64,000 nt of DNA, taken from contig JAPMOS010000019.1 in the NCBI GenBank assembly GCA_027972325.1, positions 1-64,000 of the forward strand. The letters are read 5' to 3'. The notes beneath the pieces are model-generated. The model had not been told where the DNA came from, searched no databases, and saw only the letters and a program-made list of their open reading frames with translations. A program made the translations under genes and the position numbers. How positions within the stretch are numbered: position 1 is the stretch's first letter; every line of letters starts with the position of its first letter. Positions 1-9,779 of this stretch are shown here, one piece after another. This DNA is from Paratrimastix pyriformis (Eukaryota; Preaxostyla; Paratrimastigidae).

Positions 1-835
1 TTGCTCATCAGAACCGGTATCGCGATGTTTGTCGGGGTACTAAAATCCATACCGGCGGTATGGATTTTCAATAGAAATCGAATTTTTCGAGGTGGTGTTC
101 CTGACATCATCCCGTGTTTTTCGATGAAACTCATCGATTTGCATCATCAGAACCGGTATCGCGATGTTTGTCGGTACTAAAATCCATACCGGCGGTATGG
201 ATTTTCAATAGAAATCGAATTTTTCGAGGTGGTGTTCTGACATCATCCCAAGTGTTTTTTCGATGAAACTCATCGATTTGCATCATCAGAACCGGTATCA
301 CGATGTTTGTTGGGGTACTAAAATCCATACCGGCGGTATGGATTTTCAATAGAAATCGAATTTTTCGAGGTGGTGTTCTGACATCATCCCAAGTGTTTTT
401 CGATGAAACTCATCGATTTACATCATCAGAACCCCGGATCGCGATGTTTGTCGGGTACTAAAATCCATACCGGCGGTATGGATTTTCAATAGAAATCGAA
501 TTTTTCGAGGTGGTGTTCTGACATCATCCCAAGTGTTTTTCGATGAAACACATCGATTTGCATCATCAGAACCGGTATCGCGATGTTTGTCGGGGGTACT
601 AAAATCCATACCGGCGGTATGGATTTTCAATAGAAATCGAATTTTTCGAGGTGGTGTTCTGACATCATCCCAAGTGTTTTTCGATGAAACTCATCGATTT
701 GCATCATCAGAACCCGGATCGCGATGTTTGTCGGAGGTACTAAAATCCATACCGGCGGTATGGATTTTCAATAGAAATCGAATTTTTCGAGGTGGTGTTT
801 TGACATCGAATTTTTCGAGGTGGTGGTGTTCTCAT
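1..835. repeat. Satellite array of ~140 bp units with hairpins
   Basis: About six head-to-tail units lie here; the shared block starting AAAATCCATACC occurs at 42, 179, 320, 460, 601 and 742, so the period is 137-141 bp. Each unit holds a perfect inverted repeat with 12-nt arms (AAAATCCATACC and its complement) around a 3-nt loop, and a second hairpin with 7-nt arms TCGATGA/TCATCGA around AAC. Units differ mostly by small indels in a short G run. Open frames across it are by-products of the repeat. The array begins before base 1, so its full length is unknown. Confidence 0.93.
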
Positions 836-901
836 TCAACTCGCGAGGTGGACCTTACCCCGGGTTCTAACCTTTGTTAACGCGCCTTTTGCCGTTTTCA
901 G

Positions 902-1297
902 ATGAACTCGATCGATTGGAACCAGTTCCACACCCCCAAGAAGCCATTGAGTATTGCGAGGGTGCGATCGGCCAGGACCCCCGAAATGGGCCGAGGGTTA
1001 CCAGGCGATCAATTGGTTTGTTTTACTCGCTCCCTCGTTTTCCCGAAACTTGTTGTCATAGCTTCCGTCGACGCCTCTCCTCCCCTCACCCAGCCGTTGG
1101 GCGCGGGGCTCATGACGCCCTACCATCTGGAGCTGATTCGACAGACTTTTGACGGCCTTTTCCGGCCGTCCTCACCTGATTCCGCCGGTAAAGACCTCCT
1201 CCTCATCGGTGGGGAGGAGGACGAGCCCGAACGCGAGGAGCCCTCGTCCGTATTTGCATCGCACCTCCGGCTCGGTGCTAAATTCGTTCTTTGTTAG
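902..1297 (+). CDS. Unrecognised ORF, 131 residues
   Basis: This open frame starts with ATG directly after a pyrimidine-rich stretch ending in CAG (to base 900), so the first bases could also be an exon start. The product begins MNSIDWNQFHTPKK and has an acidic stretch (GGEEDEPEREEP) near residue 105. No known family is recognised. It is the first coding-like segment after the satellite and reads towards further coding segments on the same strand. It may be an exon of a longer gene, or part of the mobile element whose integrase lies at 14.3 kb. Confidence 0.35.
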   Translation: MNSIDWNQFHTPKKPLSIARVRSARTPEMGRGLPGDQLVCFTRSLVFPKLVVIASVDASPPLTQPLGAGLMTPYHLELIRQTFDGLFRPSSPDSAGKDLLLIGGEEDEPEREEPSSVFASHLRLGAKFVLC

Positions 1298-1501
1298 GTC
1301 TCCCGCCCCGCCGCCACGCACACCGCACCAGGAGCGCCCCCTGCCCCGACCCCTACCGCCCCGAAGGCCCCGACCGCCCTGACCGCCCGTCCGACGACGC
1401 CCGCCTCTGGCGCCGTCGAGCACAAGGACAAGGAACTGGAGCCGCTCGGCCGTCTGTCGGAGCGGGTTCTGGCCTTTCCCAGCTGATTCTTTTTGGATTT
1501 C

Positions 1502-2066
1502 AGAATCCTGGACGACGATGATGTGCCGAGCCCGCCCAAGCCCAAGGGGCGGCCCCGGCGGCCGCCAAGCCCAAGAAGGATCGCGAGGCCCCCGAAGAAG
1601 GCAAGAAGGCGGCCCCGGTGGCCGCCAAGTCCAAGAAGGAGGCCGCCAAGGAGGCGAAGGCCGCGGCCCCGGCCCCCCCGCCACCGGCCCGCCGGAAGCC
1701 TGGGCCGCCTCATGAGGCCAAGGAGGCTGCGGAGGCGAAGGGCTCGGACGACGCCCCCAGGAGGACGCCAGGCCGCGGCACCGGCACAAGCACCCGGCCC
1801 CAGTGGAGATCTCCTCCTCGTCGTCGGACGAGGGCGGCCGCCCCCGAACCCAAGGCGAAGGCCGAGCGCGGGCCCGGCCGACCGACCCGGACGACTTCTC
1901 CCCGGAGGCCGCTCGCCAAGTACTGCAGTCCGTCGTTGATCTCGTCAATGCGTACCTTGCGCGCCACCCTCCCTCCTCCCACCCCGCTCGCCAAGTAATG
2001 CAGTCCGTCGTTGATATCGTCAATGCGTACCTTGCGCGCCACCCTGCCTCCTCCCACCACTCGTGA
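1502..2066 (+). CDS. Low-complexity K/P/A-rich coding candidate
   Basis: After a TTTCAG at about 1,500 the sequence can be read as DDDDVPSPPKPKGRPRRP, an AT-hook-like basic stretch. It is followed by Lys/Ala/Pro-rich sequence and, in another frame ending at 2,066, a Ser/acidic stretch with two copies of a QSVVD-I/L-VNAYLARHP motif. Several frames are open because of base composition, so the true frame is uncertain. It may be a continuation of the preceding segment. No function is assigned. Confidence 0.3.
1911..2060 (+). repeat. 75 bp tandem duplication
   Basis: Two adjacent 75 bp copies start at 1,911 and 1,986, both beginning GCTCGCCAAGTA and differing at only a few bases. The period is a multiple of three. 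In the frame ending at 2,066 each copy encodes a helical-looking VVD-I/L-VNAYLARHP segment. Confidence 0.85.
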
Positions 2067-2151
2067 CCTGTTTTCATCGTTTTTTGAACAAGTTACTGAC
2101 TGCACATTCCTTTCGCTTTGTTCGGGTTGTTAGGGGGGGGCTCTTCGATCT

Positions 2152-3354
2152 CTCTCTGTCGGAAAAGTGCCACGGCAAGAGGGCCCATGTGCTGCTGAGC
2201 TCCATCGACCCCTGCCCGAGCCTCGCCCGGCCCCTTGCCTACGAGCGCCTCGGAGCAATTGTGGAATGGTTCGAGAAGCTGGGAGCGGCCGTCCTGTTCA
2301 GCATAATCGTCCAAACGTCGGCCCCTGGACGAGGCTCGATACCAGGTGGTCGACGGCTCGCACCGGTCTGACAATGCTCTTTTTTTGGTGGATCGGCCTC
2401 TAATCGTGCCCCTAGGTTCCAGGTTGCGCGCATCATCGTGGACCCGCGCCGGGTCTCCGAGTTGCCGCCCGAGATCACCGCAGAACAGCGGACCGAGCTT
2501 CGCCAAAGGGTGGAGAAGCTCAACAAGCTCCACCCCCAGATCCGGCAGGTCTCTTGCACGTTGTCTCCGCCCTCATAACAACGCACCTCTTCCCCCCTGC
2601 ACAGCACCTGAAGGAGGACTACATCGACGTGGCCGTTTACAACACTCTCGATCCGGAGGCCATGCTCGAGCTGCAACATCGGGTCAACCTGCTTACTCAC
2701 GACGCGCGGTTTGGAAGCAGCACCTTCGACGTCCTGCTGAACCTCAAGCGTGCATCCCTCCAAGTCTGTCGTCTCCCGTCTCTTGATTATCATCACCCCA
2801 CCTCCCCGCCCTTATCAGGCCCCCAAGCGCTACATCCGTGAGGATCCTGACTTTGCCACACATTTGGAACCCGCCCTCAAGGAGCTGCACTTCCCCAAAG
2901 GCGAAGACGCCCCGGCCAAGCTTGTGAAGATTCTGGAGTGCTTCTCCCTGGAGATGCTGTGTGCCCTCTCCCAGCTCCCGGTTGAGCGACAGCCGTCAGC
3001 CACGAACCTGTGGCGCATCTTTGAGGTCCGCATGCACCAACCATTTCCACGCTGCCGCTCACACGTCCTGCCCGCCAGGCCAGGGATGCGGAGATGAATC
3101 GGTGGCTTGCTCGCGCCATGTTGGAGGGGTCGTTCAGTGGTTCTGAGGCCACCTCTACTGCAGCGGCCGATCTCAAGAAGCCCATTCGGCAGGCCGAGCA
3201 GACCTTCATGCTGCTCGAGGCCCACGATGCAGCTGAGGTGGCCGCCGGAGACCACCCCCCCGTCCTCTACCTGCCCCCCGACGAGGCCGCCCGGGAGATC
3301 CTGCGGTGCCATCTCGTCCGGACCGAGACCTTTGCCTTCATGAACTGCCTGCCG
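2152..3354 (+). CDS. Unrecognised multi-exon gene
   Basis: At least five coding blocks are joined by frame-preserving introns: one ending at 2,365, then 2,416-2,548, 2,605-2,763, 2,819-3,025 and 3,079 onward. The introns at 2,366, 2,549, 2,764 and 3,026 start GTCTG, GTCTC, GTCTG and GTCCG and end in AG, matching the splice style elsewhere in the window. The blocks encode mainly helical, charged protein (for example ELRQRVEKLNKLHPQIRQ). No domain is recognised. Coding similarity fades near 3,350, where the LINE begins. Whether this is a host gene interrupted by the LINE or the 5' part of the integrase-bearing element is unresolved. Confidence 0.55.
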
Positions 3355-6300
3355 AGGGCCTTATGGATCGCGCCTTCCCTGAATTGGAATGGAAATCAAT
3401 CCTATCGAACAAGGTGGGCACCGTCTACCTGCAGCGATTATGTCTTTCTCTTGGAGTTGACTATGAGTCGCCATCGAAGAAAACGACCCTCATCGCCCAG
3501 CTGGCTCCTCTGCTCGCAGAACGGCACTTCACACCTCAGAAGGTGTTGCAGATATTGAAACTCCAAAGTTGGATCGATATATCGGCGTCTGGATTCCAAG
3601 CACCACTCATCACACCACCGGCTTCCGCCGCCGGGTCCGGCCCCGCTGGGGCAGCCCCGGGACCCGAGAAGAGCGACGGACCCACAGCCCCTCCAATGCA
3701 ACTCGAAGTTGGCTCAACAGGAGAGCGCTCCACTGCAGTGCTGGTGACCCCGGGTTCGACCCCGGCCGGGCCCGTAGCCCCTTTTTTCGACTTCGAGTCG
3801 TCTCTTCCCCCACTTATGGGGATGGAGCCCACCGGTCTCGGCTCCCCGGACGAGCCCGAAGTGAGCTCTGGCGCAACTAGTGTCTCCCGAGGCCTGTTCA
3901 CTCCCCCCTCCCAAGAACCACTGGCCCCGGCCCTCCCTTCTCACAGCAAGGAGCCTGAAGACCACCCTCCGAGTCCGGGGACTCGCGGTGTGCCCGCGGC
4001 TGCCGCCGACCCAGCAGACGCGCAACGAGAACAGCCCGAGGAGCGGCCACACCAGCAGCAGCAGGCCCAGCAGCAGGCCCAGCAGCAGCAGCAGGCAGCA
4101 GCAGGCCCAACAGCGGCAGGCCCAGCAGCAGCAGGCCCAGCAGCAGCAGGCCCAGCAGCAGGCCCAGCAGCAGGTCCAACAGCGGCAGGCCCAGCAGCGG
4201 CAGGCCCAGCAGCAGCAGGCCCAGCAGCAGCAGGCCCAGCAGCAGCAGGCCCAGCAGCAGCAGGCCCAGCAACAGCAGCAGCAGGCCCAGCAACAGCAGC
4301 AGCAGGCCCAGCAGCAGCAAGCCCAGCAACAGCAGCAGCAGGCCCAACAGCAGCAGGCCCAGCAGCAGGCCCAGCAGCAGCAGGCCCAGCAGCAGCAGGC
4401 CCAGCAGCAGCAGGCCCAGCAGCAGCAGGCCCAGCAGCAGCAGCAGCAGCAGCGGCGGCAGCGGCAGCAGCAGCAGCAGCAGCAGCAGGCCCAGCAGCAG
4501 GCCCAGCAGCAGCCCAGCAGCAGCAGGCCCAGCAGCAGCAGCAGCAGGCCCAGCAGCAGCAGGCCCAGCAGCAGCAGGCCCAGCTCCCCTTCCCGCCGCT
4601 CGACGAGGCCTCAGAGGCCACGGGCAGCGGCGGGTCGTCCGCCACCGACAAGAGCAGCGCCACCCATACACCACCGCCCAGCAAGTCGCTGCCCCCCATC
4701 CCCCTCATCTCAGGCGAGGACATCGAGACCCTGCTCGAACCCAACGCGCCCGACGACGTGCTCGACGACATCCTGTGGCAAGTGCCGGCTGACTGGTACT
4801 GGTCTTGCCTGCGTGGCCTCGGCGCATCGTGCCCCCGCGGCAAGTTGAGCGAGCCGGACAGACGGAGGGCCCTGATCAGCGCACTTCGTCGACACGGCAA
4901 GGCTCTCACGCTCGGGGACCTCCTCCGCCTCGCCGCGGCGACTCGACCGTCCACCCGATCAAGCTCTGGACACCGTCCCCTGGCCACACCAGAACCACCG
5001 CCTTCGCCTCAGCGGCGGATCCCGGCCGGGGTGACGAATGACGACGGCCAGTCGTGCGCGTACGCGGCGACGGTGCAACTCCTGGCCGGCCTTCGCCTTC
5101 GCGCCCCCGGCCCAGTCGAGGCGTCGCTTCGGGGCACACCCGTCCTCGAGGTCATCGGGGCGGCCGTCGCCGCGGCGGCGCACCCCTCAACAACGACGGC
5201 GGTGGACATTCGGCCTGTGGTGACCGCCGTCAGCCGAGACATGCCGCACATCAGGGCCCGGCGGGGCGCCTACGCGGACGCCTCGGAACTCATGCTCGCG
5301 GTGCTCTCCGCCGCAAGGAGGCCAGACTTGTTCCGAGCCTCGTCGCGGGGGACTTCTCTGTGCGCGAAGTGCGGAGCGGCGACATCCTGGGAGACCCCCG
5401 AGAGCACCTTCCTGCTGGCGAGCAGCCTGGACCCCCTGCGAGTTGACAAGTGCTCCTGCGGTGGCCAGCTGCGGGAACTGTCGGCCGTCAAGCCTGCCCC
5501 GGTGCTGGTCGTCACGGTGGACAAGCTCGCGGGTGTCATTGCACGTGCGTTCAAGACGGGACGCCTGGAACGGGAGGGCTGGCCGAGCTTCCGCCTCGTC
5601 GGGGGGCTGAGGCACATTGGCTCCCCCACCACTGGCCACGAAACGGCCATTTTCAGGACCAACGACGGGGCCCTCTTCGACCTCTCCGGGACGAGGAGGA
5701 CCGAGGTCACAACGAGTGACGTCGAGGAGGGCCTCCGCCTCCTTGTTTTTGTGGTGGAGAGGGATGTCACCACCGCCGCAACGATTCTCAAGGCGGCCCC
5801 CTGGGCAGCAGCTCCGGCGCCCACCCCCATCCCGTCTCACGACCAAGCGGCACTGCCCACCCCGGCTACTCCACCCACCTCAGCAGCACCATCGGCCCCG
5901 ACAGCAGTCCGTGACGCAGAGAGCGACCCGACCCAGCCCCCGTCGGCCCCCGCCCACCCCACCCCAGTGGCCCAGCAGGCCGGCCCAGGGAGCAGCTCCT
6001 TGCCCCTCCCGTCGACCGGCCCGCCTCACCCGCAGACGTCAGCCCCCTCCCCGAGCGACCAGGCCACCACCAACACGCCCGAGGAGGAACACCAGGACCA
6101 CACGGGCGCACCGCTCAACCACAACCGGCCCCGCAGCAGCGAGGACTTCGTGATCTTCTACCCCCGGGGCCGCCAGGAGATGGACAAGGGGCCCAAGCCC
6201 GTCGCTGTCTGGAGCCGCAGGGGGTGGACGTGGGCGTCCTTCGCGAGCCGCGCCGAAGCCGAATCGGCGATGCAGACGGCCACCCGGAAGGCGATGTGGG

Positions 6301-7070
6301 CCAAGTCAACTGCCGAGCGCCTCGGCATTCGCGTGGAGGCCCGCCGTCGCCGACACACACCCGGCACGCCAACAGGGGACACCGACCGGCCGGCCACAGG
6401 CCGAGGGGGCCCGTTCGAGCTCTACTTCCCCGACGGAGCCCCGGATGGCCTCACCCCTGCCCCCACCGCAGTCCGAACCTCCCGTGAGGGCCAAGCTTGG
6501 GCGGTGTTCTCCTCGCTGGAGGATGCCACGGCGGCCCGAGCCGGCGCGAGCACACGTGTGGCCTGGTCGAAGGCCACGGCGGCGCGGCTCAACCTCCCGC
6601 CAGAGGCGACGAGCCCACGACTCCCGCAAGCGCCTTCAACAGTCAGCCCCACGGCGGCAGGGGCGCCCCGCCTCGGGCGGGCGGGGTTGCAGCGGGCGGC
6701 GGCGGCCACACCCGCGGGGGCAACGGCCATCCGCGCGGAGAACACCGAGACCGACGACGAGGCCGGGACCGACGAGGCCGAGACTGGGCCTCGCGGTGCC
6801 ACGCAGAGAAGGCGGCGAGCCCGAGGGGGATCCCGCCGCCGAGGCCCCACGGGGATCCCACTGACCTGGGCACAGGTGGAGGCTCTCCAACCCCTGAGGA
6901 ACGCCCGAGCCAGAACTGTGCGACCGATCCGCCCCGGGATGCGCGGACCAGCGAGCACTCTCCCACCGACAAACGCCATGGGCTACCCCCCCGAGACCGT
7001 ATTCATCCTTCCCAACAGCATGCCCATGGCCCAGCTCACCCTTGCCGATGGCCGCCCCTTTCGCCACTAA
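3306..7070 (+). CDS. LINE N-terminal ORF with USP-like cysteine protease domain
   Basis: A continuous 1,254-residue frame. Residues ~25-95 and ~490-550 contain two similar helical segments that could be SAP-like. Residues ~240-430 are Gln/Ala/Gly/Pro repeats. From ~573 the protein carries a ubiquitin-specific-protease pattern: a Cys box NDDGQSCAYAATVQLL with Cys ~584, two C-x2-C-like zinc pairs (CAKC, CSCGG), and a His box GHETAIF with His ~778 followed by a DG-LFDLSGT strand. A motif with the core AWSK-TA-RL occurs twice near residues 995 and 1,095. USP/C19 proteases cleave ubiquitin from proteins; several LINE clades are known to carry other cysteine proteases. The protease call rests on motif order and has not been tested by profile search. 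Confidence 0.72.
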   Translation: MPSRPDRDLCLHELPAEGLMDRAFPELEWKSILSNKVGTVYLQRLCLSLGVDYESPSKKTTLIAQLAPLLAERHFTPQKVLQILKLQSWIDISASGFQAPLITPPASAAGSGPAGAAPGPEKSDGPTAPPMQLEVGSTGERSTAVLVTPGSTPAGPVAPFFDFESSLPPLMGMEPTGLGSPDEPEVSSGATSVSRGLFTPPSQEPLAPALPSHSKEPEDHPPSPGTRGVPAAAADPADAQREQPEERPHQQQQAQQQAQQQQQAAAGPTAAGPAAAGPAAAGPAAGPAAGPTAAGPAAAGPAAAGPAAAGPAAAGPAAAGPATAAAGPATAAAGPAAASPATAAAGPTAAGPAAGPAAAGPAAAGPAAAGPAAAGPAAAAAAAAAAAAAAAAAAGPAAGPAAAQQQQAQQQQQQAQQQQAQQQQAQLPFPPLDEASEATGSGGSSATDKSSATHTPPPSKSLPPIPLISGEDIETLLEPNAPDDVLDDILWQVPADWYWSCLRGLGASCPRGKLSEPDRRRALISALRRHGKALTLGDLLRLAAATRPSTRSSSGHRPLATPEPPPSPQRRIPAGVTNDDGQSCAYAATVQLLAGLRLRAPGPVEASLRGTPVLEVIGAAVAAAAHPSTTTAVDIRPVVTAVSRDMPHIRARRGAYADASELMLAVLSAARRPDLFRASSRGTSLCAKCGAATSWETPESTFLLASSLDPLRVDKCSCGGQLRELSAVKPAPVLVVTVDKLAGVIARAFKTGRLEREGWPSFRLVGGLRHIGSPTTGHETAIFRTNDGALFDLSGTRRTEVTTSDVEEGLRLLVFVVERDVTTAATILKAAPWAAAPAPTPIPSHDQAALPTPATPPTSAAPSAPTAVRDAESDPTQPPSAPAHPTPVAQQAGPGSSSLPLPSTGPPHPQTSAPSPSDQATTNTPEEEHQDHTGAPLNHNRPRSSEDFVIFYPRGRQEMDKGPKPVAVWSRRGWTWASFASRAEAESAMQTATRKAMWAKSTAERLGIRVEARRRRHTPGTPTGDTDRPATGRGGPFELYFPDGAPDGLTPAPTAVRTSREGQAWAVFSSLEDATAARAGASTRVAWSKATAARLNLPPEATSPRLPQAPSTVSPTAAGAPRLGRAGLQRAAAATPAGATAIRAENTETDDEAGTDEAETGPRGATQRRRRARGGSRRRGPTGIPLTWAQVEALQPLRNARARTVRPIRPGMRGPASTLPPTNAMGYPPETVFILPNSMPMAQLTLADGRPFRH
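4050..4590 (+). repeat. CAG-rich microsatellite in the LINE ORF
   Basis: About 540 bp of CAGCAGCAGGCC-like repeats. In the long ORF it reads first as Gln/Ala, then as Ala-Ala-Gly-Pro, then as Gln/Ala again, while the +1 frame shows the reverse. Two compensating indels within the repeat would explain the temporary frame change. Long reading frames on the opposite strand through this tract are by-products. Confidence 0.9.
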
Positions 7071-7151
7071 GTCGGGGACCACCGACAAGTCGGGTCCGGT
7101 GCCTGGTCCCCCCGCCCCCGCCACCACCCTGGAGCCAGCCACCCCCTCCCA

Positions 7152-9640
7152 GTGCGCGGCCGCCACCAGCTGCCTCCACCTCTCCCGCCAAGCACCCAAC
7201 ACCCCGACCGGGCCACCCCGCCACACGAGCATGGAGGGCAAGGTACCCACCCTGTACCCAAGCTCGGAACGACTGTCAACCTCACCCACCGGGTCCTCCA
7301 GCACAACGGCCTGCTCGCCGGGGGCGCACAGCAGACCCAGGGCCACCGGTGGCACCTCCTGGCCGCGTGCTGGGGCCCCCCGCTGGAGCAGATCAGGCAG
7401 CTGGAGGACCTCCTGCACCGCCCGGACTCTGGCTGCGGCTTCCGCAAACCCGTCACCGTCAAACAGACTGTAGGGGCCCTCTGCTCCCTCCTCGCTCGCC
7501 TCAAGCTCCACCGTGCTCACCTGCATCTTGTCGCCCCGATCCGCACCGACCTCGCCACGGCCGTAACCGGCTGCACGGTGACACATGGACCCCTTCTCCA
7601 CACCTTCCCACCCGAGGCCCCAACCGCCGGCCGAGGCTCCTCATCGACAACCTCAGCAGGGACCCCCCTCCGGCAGCGTCGCCCTCCCAGGCCCGAGGCA
7701 GCCGCGCTCTCCGACCAGGAGCGCACCTCGCTCCGGGCCGCTGCCACCCTGACCGACCCGGAGGCCATCCTCGAGGCAGTCATCCCCGTCCTGGCCCAGC
7801 GGACTCCGGCCAGGCGCCCCCCACCCCCACCAGGCCCCCCGCGCCCCGCAGGCACCTCGGGGCCACTGCGGGCCGCCCGCGAGCGGGTGCGCCGCCTCCA
7901 GATCCGACTGCGCGCACTGGGCCACGCGACGCGCCGTCCCCAGCACGCACCCCCTCGCCTCCTTCTCTCCTGGCGCAAGGCCCGGGCGAACCTGGCCACG
8001 GCCCGAGTCCGGACACGGACCGCAGCTGCCCGCACGGCCGCGCGCCAACAGTTGTCTTTGTTCTTCAAGAACAGGCGCAGATTCTTTGCCACCTTGGCCG
8101 GCGACACCCAGCGGCCGCCCTGCCCCATCTCCTGGCAACAGCTCAACGAGCACCACAGCCGTGAGGCCGCCTCTGGTGGCCCCGAGCCTCCCACCCCGGC
8201 ATCCCGTGGGCGACCCTGGCAGCGACAACCCCGCCCCTCACCCCGGCCGAGGCGGCGGCCCTCGAGGCCGACATTTCCGAGCAAGAAGTGGTCGACCAGG
8301 TCGGCAAGGCCGCACCCCACACCGCGCCTGGCAGCGACGGGGCCGGCATCGACGCCCTCAAGCACCTAGTCAAGGACCCGGCCCTCCTCGGCGCGCTGGT
8401 GGCTCTCCTCCGTGCCTGCTGGCAGACCAAGTCCACCCCTGCCCGCTGGCGCGCGAGCACGGCCGTGCTACTCCTGAAGCGAGGCAAGGACCCCACGGCC
8501 GTCTCGAGTTGGCGCCACGTGGCCCTGTGCGACGTCCTGGCCAAACTGTACAGCGGCATCCTGGCGCACCGCCTCACGGACTTCCTCGGCCATCCGGGCC
8601 GACTCGCCCCTCTCAGCACGGCTTCGCGCCGGCGCTCGGCCCGTTGCTCCACGTCAGCACCCTGCTGGCCACCATGGAGAGCCGGCGGGTGGCCGGGGAC
8701 CCTCTGCGCCTACTTTTCTGGATTTGACGAATGCCTTCGGGTCGGTGGAAGCGTATGTCATCCGGAAAGGCCTGAGATTGGCCGGCATCCCCGGCCACCT
8801 GCAGGCGGCCATCCTCGAGCTCTACCAGGGGCTCTCCATGACCTGGCGGGACTGCTACGACCGGGGCCGCCCCGACGAGCCCCTCCCCCAATCGCTCTTG
8901 AAAGGGGGGTCAAACAAGGCGACGCACTGAGCCCGGTGGTGTTCCTCCTCGCCCTTGATCCGCTCCTCCGCTGGCTCGAGCTGCCCGACCCGACCCTGGG
9001 CCCGCTGGGTGCCGGCCTGGCCGGGGACCCCACCACCGCCGCCAGCTGCCAGGCCTTTGCCGACGATCTCGTGGTGACCGCCGCCAGCGACGCGGCCCTG
9101 CGGGTGCTCTGCGACAGGCTGGAGGCCTTCCTGGCCTGGGCCCGGCTGCGCCTGAATGCGAAGAAATGCGCCATCCTGGCCGCCGACAAGGGCCACGCCC
9201 AGCCGGGCTTCCTCCTGCAGCTCCAAGGTCAGCCCATCCCGGCCATGGGCGACACCACCACCTACACCTACCTGGGATACACCGTGCGCTTCGACGGCTC
9301 CTGGGACGACCACCTCCAGCGCATCACGGCCTCCTGGAACGACCGGCTGGCCCGCATCCATGCCTGCGCTCTGCCGCCCCTGGCGAAAATCGAGTGCGTC
9401 AGGGAATGGGCCTTCCCGACGCTACTCTATGGCATGACGGCGATTTGTCCATCGACGGAGCAGTGCCGCGCCCTCGAGGACGACCTGGCCCGGTACGCCT
9501 CCGCATGGCTCACGGGTCGCCCACTGAGGACCGACAAACGCTTCTTCCCGGGTGTCCCGCGCGACTTCCTCTTCCTGGCCGGCCAAGGCCTGGGCCTCCG
9601 AGGATCGAGGCCTCCCTGCGCCAAGCCCACCTCTGCCTGA
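7152..9640 (+). CDS. LINE reverse transcriptase region (frame-disrupted)
   Basis: Recognisable RT motifs lie in several frames: APGSDGAGIDAL near 8,320; the motif A region LTNAFGSV near 8,730; GVKQGDALSP near 8,920; the catalytic FADDLVV near 9,060; then TYLGYTV near 9,265. Upstream, 7,152-8,200 encodes an Arg/Ala-rich linker with an FFKNRRRFFATLAG stretch typical of sequence before LINE RTs. The RT copies element RNA into DNA at a nicked target. Frame changes near 8,200, 8,600, 8,715 and 8,905 break the domain, so no single product spans it. The order and motifs fit RLE-type LINEs. Confidence 0.85.
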
Positions 9641-9779
9641 TCGCCCGGCTCCTCACCCCGCCCCCCAACGGCCAGTTCATCGCCCAGTGGGAGCGCCCCA
9701 ACGCCATGGCCCGGGCCCTGGCGGCCGCCGCCCGACCCACGATATCCCCGCAACCCGCCCGCCGCCGCCCCCCACCAAA

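Noticed and set aside
1-835. CRISPR-like regular repeats
   Set aside because: Units are contiguous without unique spacers, and the context is eukaryotic; this is a satellite.
3740-3770. GGGTTCGACCCC resembling a tRNA T arm
   Set aside because: There is no acceptor, D or anticodon arm around it, and it lies within the LINE coding frame.
3898-4990. Long minus-strand frames of Leu/Gly or Ala/Gly/Pro repeats
   Set aside because: They mirror the CAG-rich tract of the plus-strand LINE ORF; simple repeats are open in all frames.
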